The notes: generated by a model from the sequence alone, not told the origin. DNA of 64,000 nucleotides from an uncultured Bacteroidales bacterium (GCA_902792895.1 CADBBK010000003.1:62001-126000); one strand, 5' to 3'. Counted from the stretch's first letter, positions 7,873-17,097 are shown. Numbers and translations are program-made.

Positions 7873-9060
7873 ATGGAGGGACTTGGCCAGAACGCTGGGT
7901 TCAGTCCCGAGTCGATGACGATTATGCCGCTGCAGAATGAAGGCGTAGAGAAGAATTCACGGGAACAGTTGTATCAGGTGTTTAATTGGCTGAGGTTCCC
8001 GTTGATGGTCCTGGTCGTGTTTGTCCACGTCACGGGGCCTAGCGCGGTATTGAATGCCGACTTGGCGGGCATCGGTTACTATGACCTGTTCAGGCGGGCC
8101 CTCAGCCTGGTGCTTGCCCAGCTTGCCGTGCCGATGTTTTTCTTCATTTCAGGGTATCTGTTCTTGAATCGGTTGCAGGACTGGGATTGGGGTGTCTATT
8201 TGGGCAAACTCAAGAAACGCTGCAAGTCGCTGCTGGTGCCCTATGTCGTGTGGAACACCATCGGCATCCTCGTCGTGTGCTTCGCGCTGTACCGGCAAGG
8301 GGCAGTCAATGAAATCAAGCATCTCCTTTTTAGTGCTGACAGCTGGAAATTGTACTGGTGCTCCCGTATATGGGCCGGGCCGACCGACTGGCTCGGCGTG
8401 ACGCATGCGGTGACGAGTCCGTGCCTGCAACCGCTGTGGTTCTTGCGTGACTTGATGGTGGTGATGGTGCTGTCCCCGTTGCTGTGGGCCCTGTTCAGGT
8501 ACACTAGGGTGTGGGGCCTGCTGCTGTTGCTGCTAGGCTATCTCTCACAGTGTCTGCCGGTGGTGCCGGGCATCACGCCGGCGTCGTTGTTCTTCTTCGG
8601 CGCGGGCATGTATATGAATATGAACAATATTGATCCGTCGCGGTGGACGTGGCGATACCGCTATGTGTTCCATGCCGTCACCCTGCTGCTGTTTATCGTC
8701 ACGATGATGTGTGTGGGCTATGATGCCAACGGACGGCCGATGATCAGCATGGTGAATCCGTTCTTTGTGGTGTTTGGCTGCATCTCCACGATGAATGTTG
8801 CCACCGCGATAGTGAAAACTGGCCACCGCATACCCGAACTGCTCAGCAGCAGCGCCTTTTTCATCTTCGTGTCCCACGCCTTGTTGCTGGAAAGCTGTAA
8901 CCAACTGACGAAGTTCATCTTCGGCAGCGGCAATGCCTTGATGCTGACGTTGAGATACCTGTTTACCGCATTCATCGCCATTGCGACGTGTGTGCTGTGC
9001 TACTGGCTGCTGCGGAAATTTGCCCCGAGGCTCTGCGGCTTCTTGACTGGCCAGCGATAA
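7873..9060 (+). CDS. Acyltransferase family 3 (OatA/WecH-like) membrane protein
   Basis: The 395-residue polytopic protein has about ten hydrophobic segments. Near the start it has WLRFPLMVLVVFVHV, the acyltransferase-3 pattern in which the catalytic His lies in the first helix, and further on FFISGYLFLNRL. Such enzymes transfer acetyl or other acyl groups from the cytoplasm to cell-surface glycans. The acceptor cannot be deduced because the gene stands alone. The start is uncertain: ATG 7873 is close to the -7 box, and ATG 7924 (MPLQNEG...) would still keep the first helix whole. Confidence 0.8.
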   Translation: MEGLGQNAGFSPESMTIMPLQNEGVEKNSREQLYQVFNWLRFPLMVLVVFVHVTGPSAVLNADLAGIGYYDLFRRALSLVLAQLAVPMFFFISGYLFLNRLQDWDWGVYLGKLKKRCKSLLVPYVVWNTIGILVVCFALYRQGAVNEIKHLLFSADSWKLYWCSRIWAGPTDWLGVTHAVTSPCLQPLWFLRDLMVVMVLSPLLWALFRYTRVWGLLLLLLGYLSQCLPVVPGITPASLFFFGAGMYMNMNNIDPSRWTWRYRYVFHAVTLLLFIVTMMCVGYDANGRPMISMVNPFFVVFGCISTMNVATAIVKTGHRIPELLSSSAFFIFVSHALLLESCNQLTKFIFGSGNALMLTLRYLFTAFIAIATCVLCYWLLRKFAPRLCGFLTGQR

Positions 9061-9189
9061 AGAAAAAGCGCCCGCAATGATTAAAAAATGTGAATTATTT
9101 GTGGGATTGTGATTTAGTTTGTAATTTTATAGCGCATAATTGTAGGATTTTCCAACACAAGTATTATTAATCAATTATATTATTTCGCA

Positions 9190-9597
9190 ATGAATTACAA
9201 GATTATTGACATTGAGGGAATTGGCGACGTTTACGCTCCCAAACTGCAAGCCGAGGGTATCGAAACTGTTGAACAACTGCTGGACGCCTGCTGTGGCCCT
9301 TCGGGACGCAAGATGATGGCCGAGAAGACCGGCATCAGCGAGAAACTGATTCTCAAGTGGACCAACCATGCTGACCTGTTCCGCATCAACGGCATCGGGC
9401 CGCAATTTGCCGAGTTGCTCGAGGCTGCCGGTGTTGACACCGTCAAGGAACTGCGCCACCGCGTGGCTGCCAATCTTGCTGCCAAGGTGGCTGAAATCAA
9501 CGAGGAGAAGCACCTGTGTGGCCGCGTGCCCGTTGAGAGCGAGATTCAGCGCATGATCGACCAGGCCAAGGAGCTCGAGCCCCGCATGACCTACTAA
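9190..9597 (+). CDS. DUF4332 helix-hairpin-helix protein
   Basis: A small 135-residue soluble protein with two helix-hairpin-helix-like units, IEGIGDVYAPKLQAEGIETV near residues 8-27 and INGIGPQFAELLEAAGVDTV near 66-85. This is the DUF4332 pattern. Such HhH pairs usually bind DNA non-specifically, and the family is often encoded alone in Bacteroidota. No catalytic residues are visible. Its promoter region (9061-9189) is AT-rich and contains no perfect TAnnTTTG. It is followed by a hairpin terminator. Confidence 0.75.
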   Translation: MNYKIIDIEGIGDVYAPKLQAEGIETVEQLLDACCGPSGRKMMAEKTGISEKLILKWTNHADLFRINGIGPQFAELLEAAGVDTVKELRHRVAANLAAKVAEINEEKHLCGRVPVESEIQRMIDQAKELEPRMTY

Positions 9598-9623
9598 GAA
9601 CTGGAACCTTATCTGATCTACTG

Positions 9624-9657
9624 CTCGGAGTTCTCGGAGTTTTCTGAGAACCCCGAG
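9624..9657 (+). terminator. Terminator after DUF4332 gene
   Basis: Arms CTCGGAGTTCTC (9624-9635) and GAGAACCCCGAG (9646-9657), one mismatch, followed by TCGTTTTT. Confidence 0.7.
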
Positions 9658-9687
9658 TCGTTTTTAGCCATTAGCTGTTGTCTCAGA

Positions 9688-9735
9688 CCCTGCGGGGCTA
9701 ATGCGAATTTCGCTAATAAAACGAATTTCACGAAA
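9688..9735. repeat. Dispersed AATTTCGCTAAT intergenic repeat, copy 1
   Basis: The 30 bases 9688-9717 (CCCTGCGGGGCTAATGCGAA...) are identical to 55063-55092. Degenerate further units (ACGAATTTCACGAAAT) follow to 9735. Confidence 0.7.
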
Positions 9736-9738
9736 TAT

Positions 9739-10773
9739 TTAATTCGGGATGCTGACTTCGCCACAGAGGTCGCTGGCCATGTATTTCTTGACCATGCTGG
9801 GGGAGTAACGCATGCCGAAGAGGAACATCAGCTTGGTGATGGCAGCCTCGCTGGTGATGTCGGCGCCGCTGATGACTCCGGCATCGAGCAGGCTCTTGCC
9901 GGTCTCGTACAGGGAGCAGTTCACACCGCCGTTGACACATTGCGTCACGTTGACGATGACGATGCCGCGCTCCACAGCCTCACGGATGCGCTTGATGAAC
10001 CAGGGGTGGCTCGGGGTATTGCCAGCGCCGTAGGTTTTCAGGACGATGCCCTTGATGTCGGGAGTGTGCAGCAGGTAGTCGAGCGTCTGCTCGGTCATGC
10101 CGGGATTGAGTTCGAGGAACATGACGTTGGTGTCCATATCGGTGCACACGCGCAGCGGGCGAGGCGGCATTTTCCTCAGGCGCGGCTCGTTGTACTCGAT
10201 ATCCAGACCGATTTCGGCCAGCTGGGGGTAATTGAAGCTCTTGAAGGCATTGAAGTTGTCGGCGCTCATCTTGGTGGCACGGTTGCCGCGCCACAGGTAG
10301 TTCTCGAACAGGATAGCGACTTCCTGCACCCTGGGGCGTCCTTTCTCATCGATGGCGGCAGCGACCTGCAGCGCGGTGATGAGGTTCTCCTCGCCGTCGG
10401 TACGCACCTCGCCGATGGGCAGTTGCGACCCGGTGATGATGACGGGTTTGCTCAGGTTCTCGAGCATAAAACTCAGCGCCGAGGCCGTGAAGGCCATGGT
10501 GTCGGTACCGTGGAGGACCACAAAACCGTCGAACAGGTCATATTTCTCCTCGATGATCAGCGCGATGTCGCGCCAGTGCGACGGGTCCATGTTGCTGCTG
10601 TCGATGGGCGGGTTGAACTGGATGTTGTCAATGTCATAATCCAGTTTCTTTACCTTGGGCACATTGTCCATCAGGTGCGAGAAGTCAAACGGTTGTAGGG
10701 CATGCGTCTCGGGATTCTCAATCATGCCGATGGTTCCGCCGGTATAGATAATCAGTATTTTAGGTCGTCTCAT
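9739..10773 (-). CDS. ansA: L-asparaginase, type I (cytoplasmic)
   Basis: The 344-residue enzyme hydrolyses asparagine to aspartate and ammonia. It has both catalytic Thr motifs: YTGGTIGM at residues 10-17 (Thr14 region) and LHGTDTMAF at 87-95 (Thr90, Asp91). There is no signal peptide, which fits the cytoplasmic type I group. It is the last gene of a five-gene minus-strand run (murF-alr, BspA-like, tadA, esterase, ansA), 21 nt after the esterase. ATG 10773 is immediate to the first strand (MRRPKILIIYTGG). Confidence 0.9.
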   Translation of the reverse strand: MRRPKILIIYTGGTIGMIENPETHALQPFDFSHLMDNVPKVKKLDYDIDNIQFNPPIDSSNMDPSHWRDIALIIEEKYDLFDGFVVLHGTDTMAFTASALSFMLENLSKPVIITGSQLPIGEVRTDGEENLITALQVAAAIDEKGRPRVQEVAILFENYLWRGNRATKMSADNFNAFKSFNYPQLAEIGLDIEYNEPRLRKMPPRPLRVCTDMDTNVMFLELNPGMTEQTLDYLLHTPDIKGIVLKTYGAGNTPSHPWFIKRIREAVERGIVIVNVTQCVNGGVNCSLYETGKSLLDAGVISGADITSEAAITKLMFLFGMRYSPSMVKKYMASDLCGEVSIPN

Positions 10774-10794
10774 TGTGGTTAGGGTATTATCAGG

Positions 10795-11781
10795 TTAGAT
10801 GTGTCGGTGGGTTGCTTCTTTCTTCATCAGTTCGCGACCGCGGTTAAACGCCTTGTCAAAGAACATCATGTGGTAGTCCAGCGAGTTCACCCAGTAGTCC
10901 CAACTGTGGCGGCCGGGGCGCACGGTGAAGTCGTGATCAATGCCCATTTCCACCATCTGGTCGTGCAGGGCGATATTGTTCTTGATGAAGATATCGTTGA
11001 GGCCGTCGTCGATGATGATGTTCTGGGCGGGCTTGAGGGGGCTGTTTTTCACCTTGTCCAGCTGGTTACACACGGCATGGTCACGCCAGCGCTGCGGATT
11101 GCTCTCGTAGGTGCCCAGACGGTCCTTGATGTGCCAGCTGTCGGGGAACTGGGTGATGTCCATGTTGCCGCTCATGCTGCCGCACGACCAGAACACGTCA
11201 GGATGACGGAAAGCCAGGAACAACGCCCCGTGGCCACCCATGCTCAGGCCCGTGATGGCGCGCATGTAGCGGTTGGCGTGTGTACGATAATGGCTGTCGA
11301 TATACTCAACGAGTTCCTTGCTGACGTAGGTCTCGAACTGCATCTTGGGGTCCACGGGCGAGTCAAAGTACCAGCTGTCCTGCCCGTCGGGACACACGAT
11401 GATGACATTGTACTTGTTGGCGAGCCGATGAAGGTCGGTCTTCTTTGACCAGTCACTGTAGCAGCCTGTAGCGCCGTGCAGCAGATAAAGGACGGGGTAT
11501 CGTGCGTGCTGATTGTTGGTAATATAATACTCGGGCTTGATGACCACATTTTTGATGGTGCGGCCCATCGCCTGGCTCATCACCTCGATGGTGTCGGTTA
11601 AGATGTCGTTCATGTCGGTCACTGCCATCTCAGTGTCCTTAAGATCGGCAGAGACTTTTATATCGCTGACCTCTCCGTTAATCCCCTCGTCAGCCTTGGG
11701 TGTCGGGTGGGCACAGGCTGTGGTAGCCAACATAATCATGGCGGCCAGCAGCAATATCGGTTTCAGGAAAGACTTTCTCAT
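10795..11781 (-). CDS. Secreted esterase (alpha/beta hydrolase, esterase D/antigen 85 type)
   Basis: The 328-residue protein starts with a signal sequence that ends near ATTAC, possibly a weak lipobox (Cys23). An esterase fold follows: oxyanion LLHGATG (100-106), nucleophile GLSMGG (Ser180), an acidic residue in IDDGLNDIF and a His in GRHSWDYW, forming a Ser-Asp-His triad. This family includes feruloyl and acetylxylan esterases and S-formylglutathione hydrolase. Export in a Bacteroidales suggests glycan de-esterification, but the substrate is inferred. Its ATG overlaps the tadA stop (ATGA), so the two are translationally coupled. Confidence 0.82.
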   Translation of the reverse strand: MRKSFLKPILLLAAMIMLATTACAHPTPKADEGINGEVSDIKVSADLKDTEMAVTDMNDILTDTIEVMSQAMGRTIKNVVIKPEYYITNNQHARYPVLYLLHGATGCYSDWSKKTDLHRLANKYNVIIVCPDGQDSWYFDSPVDPKMQFETYVSKELVEYIDSHYRTHANRYMRAITGLSMGGHGALFLAFRHPDVFWSCGSMSGNMDITQFPDSWHIKDRLGTYESNPQRWRDHAVCNQLDKVKNSPLKPAQNIIIDDGLNDIFIKNNIALHDQMVEMGIDHDFTVRPGRHSWDYWVNSLDYHMMFFDKAFNRGRELMKKEATHRHI

Positions 11782-12245
11782 TTCTCCTTGGTTTTAAGCG
11801 GTCGTTTTTTCTTGAAAAAATCGGTCATCAGTTTGCTGCACTCGTCAGCAAGGACACCGTCGGTTATCGTCGTCTTAGGGTGGAAGGGGGCGGTGCACAT
11901 GGTGTGGTAGCCGCGCTTGTCGTCGGCAGCACCATAGACGATGCGGGATATTTGGCTCCAAGCCAGCGCTCCGGCACACATCAGGCAGGGCTCCACGGTG
12001 ACATACAGCGTGCAGTCCACCAAATATTTACCGCCAAGCGTGGATGCTGCGGCGGTGATGGCCTGCATCTCGGCATGGGCGGTGACGTCGGTGAGGGCTT
12101 CGGTCAGGTTGTGCCCGCGGCCGATGACGCGCCCCTTGCACACGATGACGGCGCCGATGGGCACTTCGTCGCGCTCCAGTGCCTTATGGGCCTCGTCGAG
12201 GGCCATGCGCATGTATCTGATATCTGTCTCCTCGTTGTTCAGCAT
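11778..12245 (-). CDS. tadA: tRNA-specific adenosine deaminase (TadA-like nucleoside deaminase)
   Basis: The 155-residue CDA-fold deaminase has its zinc ligands in HAEMQAI (His57, proton-shuttle Glu59) and PCLMCAGA (Cys87, Cys90). TadA converts the wobble adenosine of tRNA-Arg to inosine. Size and the NLTEALTDVTAHAE region fit TadA, though a guanine or cytosine deaminase role is not strictly excluded. It overlaps both neighbours by 4 bases (ATGA at each end), in an operon with cell-wall gene murF-alr. Confidence 0.87.
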   Translation of the reverse strand: MLNNEETDIRYMRMALDEAHKALERDEVPIGAVIVCKGRVIGRGHNLTEALTDVTAHAEMQAITAAASTLGGKYLVDCTLYVTVEPCLMCAGALAWSQISRIVYGAADDKRGYHTMCTAPFHPKTTITDGVLADECSKLMTDFFKKKRPLKTKEK

Positions 12246-13414
12246 CAGTTCAGGAATAATTTACGGACCTTGTCGCCCACCTTGACAATGTAAACACGCT
12301 GCCCCGGCAGGTTGATGCAGTTGTTGACGGCGGGACGTTCATACCACAGGTTGCCGTACACATCGTAGATGAATGTCCACATCCCGTGGGTGTCGCCGTC
12401 GATGTAGATGGTGCCATCCAGGCCCTTGATGGTCAAGTCCCCTTCAGGTCTTGCCTCCTTGATTTCCTCGATGGCGGCAGGTTCGGCGGTGGCAACGAGT
12501 TGCAGGTCTTCGTCGTCATACATCAGCGTGGTGGGCACCACCAGATAGTCGGTGCTCTGGGCGCCGATGGGCAGGTAGTAGCGGTCGGCGGCGGTGAGTG
12601 CCGTCAGGTAGCCGTCGGGGCCGTATATCTTGTAGGCCAGCCGGTTGCCCAGCGTCAGCGCTGTCCAGTTCTCACCCACCTGCTCTTGCTGCATGGTGGG
12701 CACGGTGGCTAATCCCTCGTCGATCCACAACGAGAACAATTCCTCGTCGCTCCATGCGTCGTCGTTCTGGTAGCGGCGCGTTGTGGCGCCGTCGGGGAGC
12801 ATCACATGGATGTTCTCGCAGCCCTCAAACGCCGTAGCGGCTGTCTGGGGTGGGGTAGCGGCATCGCTATACAGTTCGTTGAGGTTGCTGCAGTAGCCGA
12901 AGGCCCGCTCGCCGATGCGGCGCAAGGTCATGGGCAGGAACACCGTCTGCAGGCTGGAGCAGTCCTCAAAGGCGCCCATCCCGATGCTGGTCACCCCCTC
13001 GGGCAGAACAACGCTGCTCACGCGGGTGCCGGCCAGCATGTAGCGGCTCACAGCCGTGAGGCCCAGGGGCAGGGTGATGCTGGCCAGGTCCTCGGCGTCG
13101 GCAAAGGCGGCATCGCCGATGGTCGTGACGCTGTTGGGAATCTGCACCTGGGTAATGCCCGACTGCCAGAATGCCCGTGGCGCAATGGCGGTCACGTCAT
13201 AGTTCACCCCGTCGCAGTATACCCGCTCGGGCAGGATGATGCACCCCTCGTAGTGGTTCACGCCCTCATGATAGGCTGGCGCTACCTCCACCTGGGTGTC
13301 GCTGATGATATTGTAGTAGATGCCGTTGGCCTCGATGTCCTGACCGTGCCCGTTCAGGGCGCAGCAGGTCAGCAAGGCTGCCAGCAACAGTATGTCGGAT
13401 TTCAGTTTTCTCAT
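12245..13414 (-). CDS. BspA-type leucine-rich repeat surface protein with T9SS-like C-terminus
   Basis: The 389-residue exported protein (signal peptide to about residue 25) has LRR_5/BspA repeats of the form 'I-P-N-S-V-T-T-I-G-D-A-A-F' (about residues 60-190), for example ITQVQIPNSVTTIGDAAF. The C-terminal 60 residues form a beta-rich unit ending in RVYIVKVGDKVRKLFLN, which resembles a type A T9SS sorting domain. BspA-like proteins are surface adhesins. It starts 3 nt after murF-alr ends and overlaps tadA by 4 bases, an unusual place for a surface adhesin. Confidence 0.8.
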   Translation of the reverse strand: MRKLKSDILLLAALLTCCALNGHGQDIEANGIYYNIISDTQVEVAPAYHEGVNHYEGCIILPERVYCDGVNYDVTAIAPRAFWQSGITQVQIPNSVTTIGDAAFADAEDLASITLPLGLTAVSRYMLAGTRVSSVVLPEGVTSIGMGAFEDCSSLQTVFLPMTLRRIGERAFGYCSNLNELYSDAATPPQTAATAFEGCENIHVMLPDGATTRRYQNDDAWSDEELFSLWIDEGLATVPTMQQEQVGENWTALTLGNRLAYKIYGPDGYLTALTAADRYYLPIGAQSTDYLVVPTTLMYDDEDLQLVATAEPAAIEEIKEARPEGDLTIKGLDGTIYIDGDTHGMWTFIYDVYGNLWYERPAVNNCINLPGQRVYIVKVGDKVRKLFLN

Positions 13415-13417
13415 TTC

Positions 13418-15907
13418 TTATTCACGGTAATAAACTCGCTTGACGCGCGGTGAGACGCTGGTGAGGATTTCGTAGGGGATGGTGCCGCGGGCCTCGCTCA
13501 AGGTCTCGACAGGCACATGCTCGCCGAAGATCTCGACCGTGTCGCCCACCTTGCAGGGGGCATCGGTCACGTCGATCATCACGGCATCCATGCACACGTT
13601 GCCCACCGTGGGGCACAACGTGCCGTTGACCCACATGCTCACGCGCCCGTTGCCGAAGTGGCGGTCAAAGCCGTCGGCATAGCCGATGGTGACCGTGGCG
13701 ATGCGGCTGTCGCGCTGGAGCACGCCGCGCCGGCCGTAGCCGATGGTGGTGCCGGCAGGCCACTCCTTGACGCTGATGATGATGGAGCGCAGGGCCGACA
13801 CGGGCATCAGGGTGTCCTCGCTGCCGTCGTCGAGCGTGCGGATGCCGTACAGGCCGATGCCGATGCGCACCATGTCGTACTGGTATTCGGGGAACCGCAC
13901 GATGCCGCAGGTGTTGAGGGCATGGCGCATGATGTGATGGTCGAATGCCTGCTGCAGCATGTCACTGCACGCTTCAAAGCAGTCAAACTGCTGGCGGGTG
14001 TATTCGTCCTGGTCGGGCTCATCGGCCACACTCAGGTGAGTGAACACCGACTCGGGCCTGATGATGTTCTGGCTCTTGAGCAGGCCGATCAGGTCGGGCA
14101 ACTGGTCACGGGTGAACCCCAGGCGGTGCATGCCGCTGTCAATCTTGATGTGGACAGGGAATCCCTGCACCCCATAGCGCTTGCCCTCCTTGATGAGGTC
14201 ACGTGCCATCTCCAGGTTGTACAGTTCCGGCTCCAGGCGGTACTGGAACATCGCTTTGTAGTTCACCCCGTTGGGGTTGAGCACAATCACAGGCATCGTG
14301 ATGCTGGCTTTGCGCAGTTCCACGCCCTCGTCCTGCACGGCGACAGCCAGATAGTCACACCCGCAGTCCTGCAGCGTCTTGGCAATCTCGTAACTGCCGG
14401 CGCCGTAACCGCTGGCCTTGACCATGCCGATGGTCTTGGTGCTGGGCTTGATGAGCGACTTGAAGAACTTGAAGTTGTGGGCCAGTGCGTTCAGGTCCAC
14501 CTCCATCACGGTGATGTGCTGCTTGGCCTCGAGCAGGTTGATGATCTGGCTGAAGCCGTAGCGCGGGTCGCCCTTGATGAGGATGGTCTCGTCCTCGAAG
14601 TCACCCTTGGCGACGTCGGCGATAAAGTCCTGGGTATCGTTGTAGAAACGCGTTAACGGCACATCCTCAAAGTAATGGCTGTGGCGGCACATCTCCTTGC
14701 CGATGCCGATGAGGCGGTTCACGCGCTTGGTCTTGAGCAGTTCGCTCACGCGGATGTACAGTTCGTCGCCGTTGTAGCTCTCGGTCCCCAGGTCGCTCAT
14801 GATGATGGTGCAGGGGCGGTTGCCGGCGCGGCGCGTCATGAAGTTGAGGGCCGGCGTCAACGAGTTGTAGTCGCTGGTGTAACTGTCCACAATCACAGTG
14901 CAGTTGTTCACGCCCTCGATGACGTTGAGACGGGTGCCCACGGGCGTGAGTTCGGCCATGCGTTGGGCGATGACTTCGCGGTCCACCTCGAGGTGCAGCA
15001 GCACGGCCAGGCAGATGATGGCATTGTCCAGGTCGCGGTCGGCGGTGAACGGGATGGTCACTTCGCCGGGCTCATCGTCATAGGTGTAATGCAGGGTGGT
15101 GGACGTCTCGGTGCGGTCGGTGCTGTCGATCTGCAGCGGAGCGTCGCAGTGGTTGCGTGACCATGACATCGACAGGGCGACGTCGGTCTCGAGCAGCGGC
15201 GCGATGGTATGTGTCACCAGCGGGTCATCGGCACAGAAGACGATGCACTCGCAGTTGAACAGGATCTTGGCCTTCTCCTGGGCCTTCTGTTCCATCGAGG
15301 CAAACCCGTCGTTGTGCTCGCTGCCCAGGTTGGTGATGATGCCGATGGTGGGGCGTATCATCGCCTGCAGGTTGTCCATTTCGCCCGTCGTCGAGATGCC
15401 GGCCTCGATGATGGCCAGGTCGGTGTTGTTGTCGATGTCCCACAGCGACAGCGGCACGCCGATCTGGGAGTTGTAACTGCGGGGCGAGCGCACGATGCGG
15501 TAGTCGTCCTTGAGCAGCTGGTAGAGCCATTCCTTGACCGTCGTCTTGCCGCGGCTGCCCGTGATGCCGATGACCGGCAGTTCACGGAAGCGCCTGCGGT
15601 GGTAGGTGGCGAGCGTCTGCAGCGCGTCGAGCGGCGACTGCACCGCGATGTAGTTGGCGCCGGCGCACTCGGGCAGCGGGAAGTAGTCGCTCGATACCAC
15701 AAAGTTGCGCACCCCCTTGCCGAACAGGTCGGGGATATAATTGTGCCCGTCACCGGCGTCGGTGCGCAGGGCAAAAAATATCGTCTCATCGGGCTGTGTG
15801 AGCGAGCGGGAATCGGTGAGCAACTGGCTCACGATAGCATCCTCGTCGAGGATGTGGCCCCCGGTCACATCCAGCACATTGTATATTTCGGTGATAGAAT
15901 AGTTCAT
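13418..15907 (-). CDS. murF-alr: Bifunctional MurF (UDP-MurNAc-tripeptide:D-Ala-D-Ala ligase) / alanine racemase
   Basis: The 829-residue fusion is typical of Bacteroidota. Residues 1-450 are MurF, with Mur-ligase P-loop GITGSRGKTT (114-123). The second half is alanine racemase: MEVDLNALAHNFKFF, then the PLP-binding Lys in MVKASGYGAG (Lys about 496), and a C-terminal beta domain. Together they make D-Ala and add D-Ala-D-Ala to the peptidoglycan precursor. Classical Alr has KANAYG; here Ser replaces Asn next to the Lys, a mild change. It heads the operon. Upstream lie the heptamer arrays at 15943-16102, and no TAnnTTTG box is visible. Confidence 0.92.
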   Translation of the reverse strand: MNYSITEIYNVLDVTGGHILDEDAIVSQLLTDSRSLTQPDETIFFALRTDAGDGHNYIPDLFGKGVRNFVVSSDYFPLPECAGANYIAVQSPLDALQTLATYHRRRFRELPVIGITGSRGKTTVKEWLYQLLKDDYRIVRSPRSYNSQIGVPLSLWDIDNNTDLAIIEAGISTTGEMDNLQAMIRPTIGIITNLGSEHNDGFASMEQKAQEKAKILFNCECIVFCADDPLVTHTIAPLLETDVALSMSWSRNHCDAPLQIDSTDRTETSTTLHYTYDDEPGEVTIPFTADRDLDNAIICLAVLLHLEVDREVIAQRMAELTPVGTRLNVIEGVNNCTVIVDSYTSDYNSLTPALNFMTRRAGNRPCTIIMSDLGTESYNGDELYIRVSELLKTKRVNRLIGIGKEMCRHSHYFEDVPLTRFYNDTQDFIADVAKGDFEDETILIKGDPRYGFSQIINLLEAKQHITVMEVDLNALAHNFKFFKSLIKPSTKTIGMVKASGYGAGSYEIAKTLQDCGCDYLAVAVQDEGVELRKASITMPVIVLNPNGVNYKAMFQYRLEPELYNLEMARDLIKEGKRYGVQGFPVHIKIDSGMHRLGFTRDQLPDLIGLLKSQNIIRPESVFTHLSVADEPDQDEYTRQQFDCFEACSDMLQQAFDHHIMRHALNTCGIVRFPEYQYDMVRIGIGLYGIRTLDDGSEDTLMPVSALRSIIISVKEWPAGTTIGYGRRGVLQRDSRIATVTIGYADGFDRHFGNGRVSMWVNGTLCPTVGNVCMDAVMIDVTDAPCKVGDTVEIFGEHVPVETLSEARGTIPYEILTSVSPRVKRVYYRE

Positions 15908-15942
15908 TCTGTTTCGCTTTTTAGTTTTTAGTCTTGAGTCGT

Positions 15943-16102
15943 AAGTTTTAAGTTTTAAGTTTTAAGTTGTAAGTTTTAAGTAAGGTTACTATCGCCAACA
16001 GTCACTCCTAACTCCTAACTTCTAACTTCTAACTCCTAACCCCTAACTCCTAACTCCTAGCTCCTAACTCCTAACTCCTAACCCCTAACCCCTAACTCCT
16101 TA
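15943..16102. repeat. Two opposed 7-bp tandem arrays (AAGTTTT)n and (CTCCTAA)n
   Basis: Five AAGTTTT-type units occupy 15943-15977. After a 27-nt spacer, fourteen CTCCTAA-type units (variants CTTCTAA, CCCCTAA, CTCCTAG) run from 16005 to 16102. On the minus strand the second array reads TTAGGAG/TTAGGGG, telomere-like and G-rich. It extends into the GSCFA gene and supplies its last six codons and stop. Confidence 0.9.
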
Positions 16103-17061
16103 AGTTCCTGATTGCTGGCCAGGTAGGGATATTCCTTAATCAGGTTGCGCACCACGCTGGCGGTATCGGCGTTGAAGCGGTCCACCGTCTCGCGGTTGGC
16201 ACTCATCGGCCGGTGCTGCAGGCGCTTGTGCACGCGTTCGCACCGCGACACGGCCAGGGCACTGCGGTCATCCAGGTAGGTCGCCTGGAAGGCCTGCCAG
16301 ATGTATTCCACCGCCACGTCGCTGGGGTGCACCATGTCGCTGGCGTAGAAGCGGTAATCCCGCAGGTCGTCCATCATGATTTCAAATGCGGGGAAATAGT
16401 CGCACCACTCGCTGTGGCGCGAGATGACCTCGTGGATGGCGACACGCAGCGCGGCCTTGCTCAGCGAGTTGGTGTCCAGCCCGTCGGCGATGTGGCGGAT
16501 GGGGCTCACGGTGAAAATCACCTTCAGCCCGGGGTTGAAGGCGTGCAGGGCGTCGAGCATCTCGTTGAGTTCCTGCACCATGTCGGCCACGGGAGCCATG
16601 CGGCGTTCAAACTCGTGCTGCGGCACCTTGTGGCAGTTGGCCACCACCTCGCCAGTGGCCTTGAGCCGATAGACGATGGCGGTGCCCAGGGTGATGGTGA
16701 GCAACTGGGCGCACTGCAAGGCCTCGTGGCCCTGCTCGATGGCGGCACACATGCGGTCGATGGTCGCCTGCTTGTCGGGCAGGCTGTAGCGCGAGTGGAA
16801 GTCATAACTGTTCCACACGCCACCCTGCATGAACAGGTCACGCCCGGCGACGGGCTCACCGTCGATGAGGCGCTGCACGCCGCGTGCGATGCTCATCGGG
16901 TTATAGAGCGTCCCCATCGGGTTAACGGCGGCATTCATGAAGGCGCCACGCATCTTGGCGCCGATGTTGTCGCTGAAGCACGACCCCAGCAGCACCACGC
17001 TGTCGTCGTGGTGCAGCCAACCGCGGTCCTCGCCTGTTTTCACTGTCGTCCTGAACTCCAT
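16078..17061 (-). CDS. GSCFA-domain protein (SGNH-like)
   Basis: The 327-residue protein carries the family signature LLGSCFSDNIGAKM near its N-terminus; GSCFA proteins are predicted SGNH-type hydrolases/esterases in Bacteroidota and some proteobacteria. Other conserved stretches are NPMGTLYNPMSIARG, TVSPIRHIADG and ASDMVHPSDVAVEYIW, the last carrying the Asp-x-x-His pair expected of an SGNH catalytic dyad. ATG 17061 is preferred over GTG 17067. The C-terminus (KELGVRG) is encoded by the heptamer array at 16005-16102, so the stop codon has probably been reset by repeat expansion. Confidence 0.82.
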   Translation of the reverse strand: MEFRTTVKTGEDRGWLHHDDSVVLLGSCFSDNIGAKMRGAFMNAAVNPMGTLYNPMSIARGVQRLIDGEPVAGRDLFMQGGVWNSYDFHSRYSLPDKQATIDRMCAAIEQGHEALQCAQLLTITLGTAIVYRLKATGEVVANCHKVPQHEFERRMAPVADMVQELNEMLDALHAFNPGLKVIFTVSPIRHIADGLDTNSLSKAALRVAIHEVISRHSEWCDYFPAFEIMMDDLRDYRFYASDMVHPSDVAVEYIWQAFQATYLDDRSALAVSRCERVHKRLQHRPMSANRETVDRFNADTASVVRNLIKEYPYLASNQELKELGVRG

Positions 17062-17089
17062 GGTCACTTAAAATGGTTGTTTTAACTGA

Positions 17090-17097
17090 CAAAGATA
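17090..17097 (-). promoter_or_regulatory. -7 box (TATCTTTG) of the GSCFA gene
   Basis: Exact TAnnTTTG match on the minus strand about 30 nt before the ATG; GTTG lies 22 nt upstream as a possible -33 element. Confidence 0.55.

Noticed and set aside
16005-16102. CRISPR-like array
   Set aside because: The 7-bp tandem units have no spacers, so it is a simple tandem repeat.
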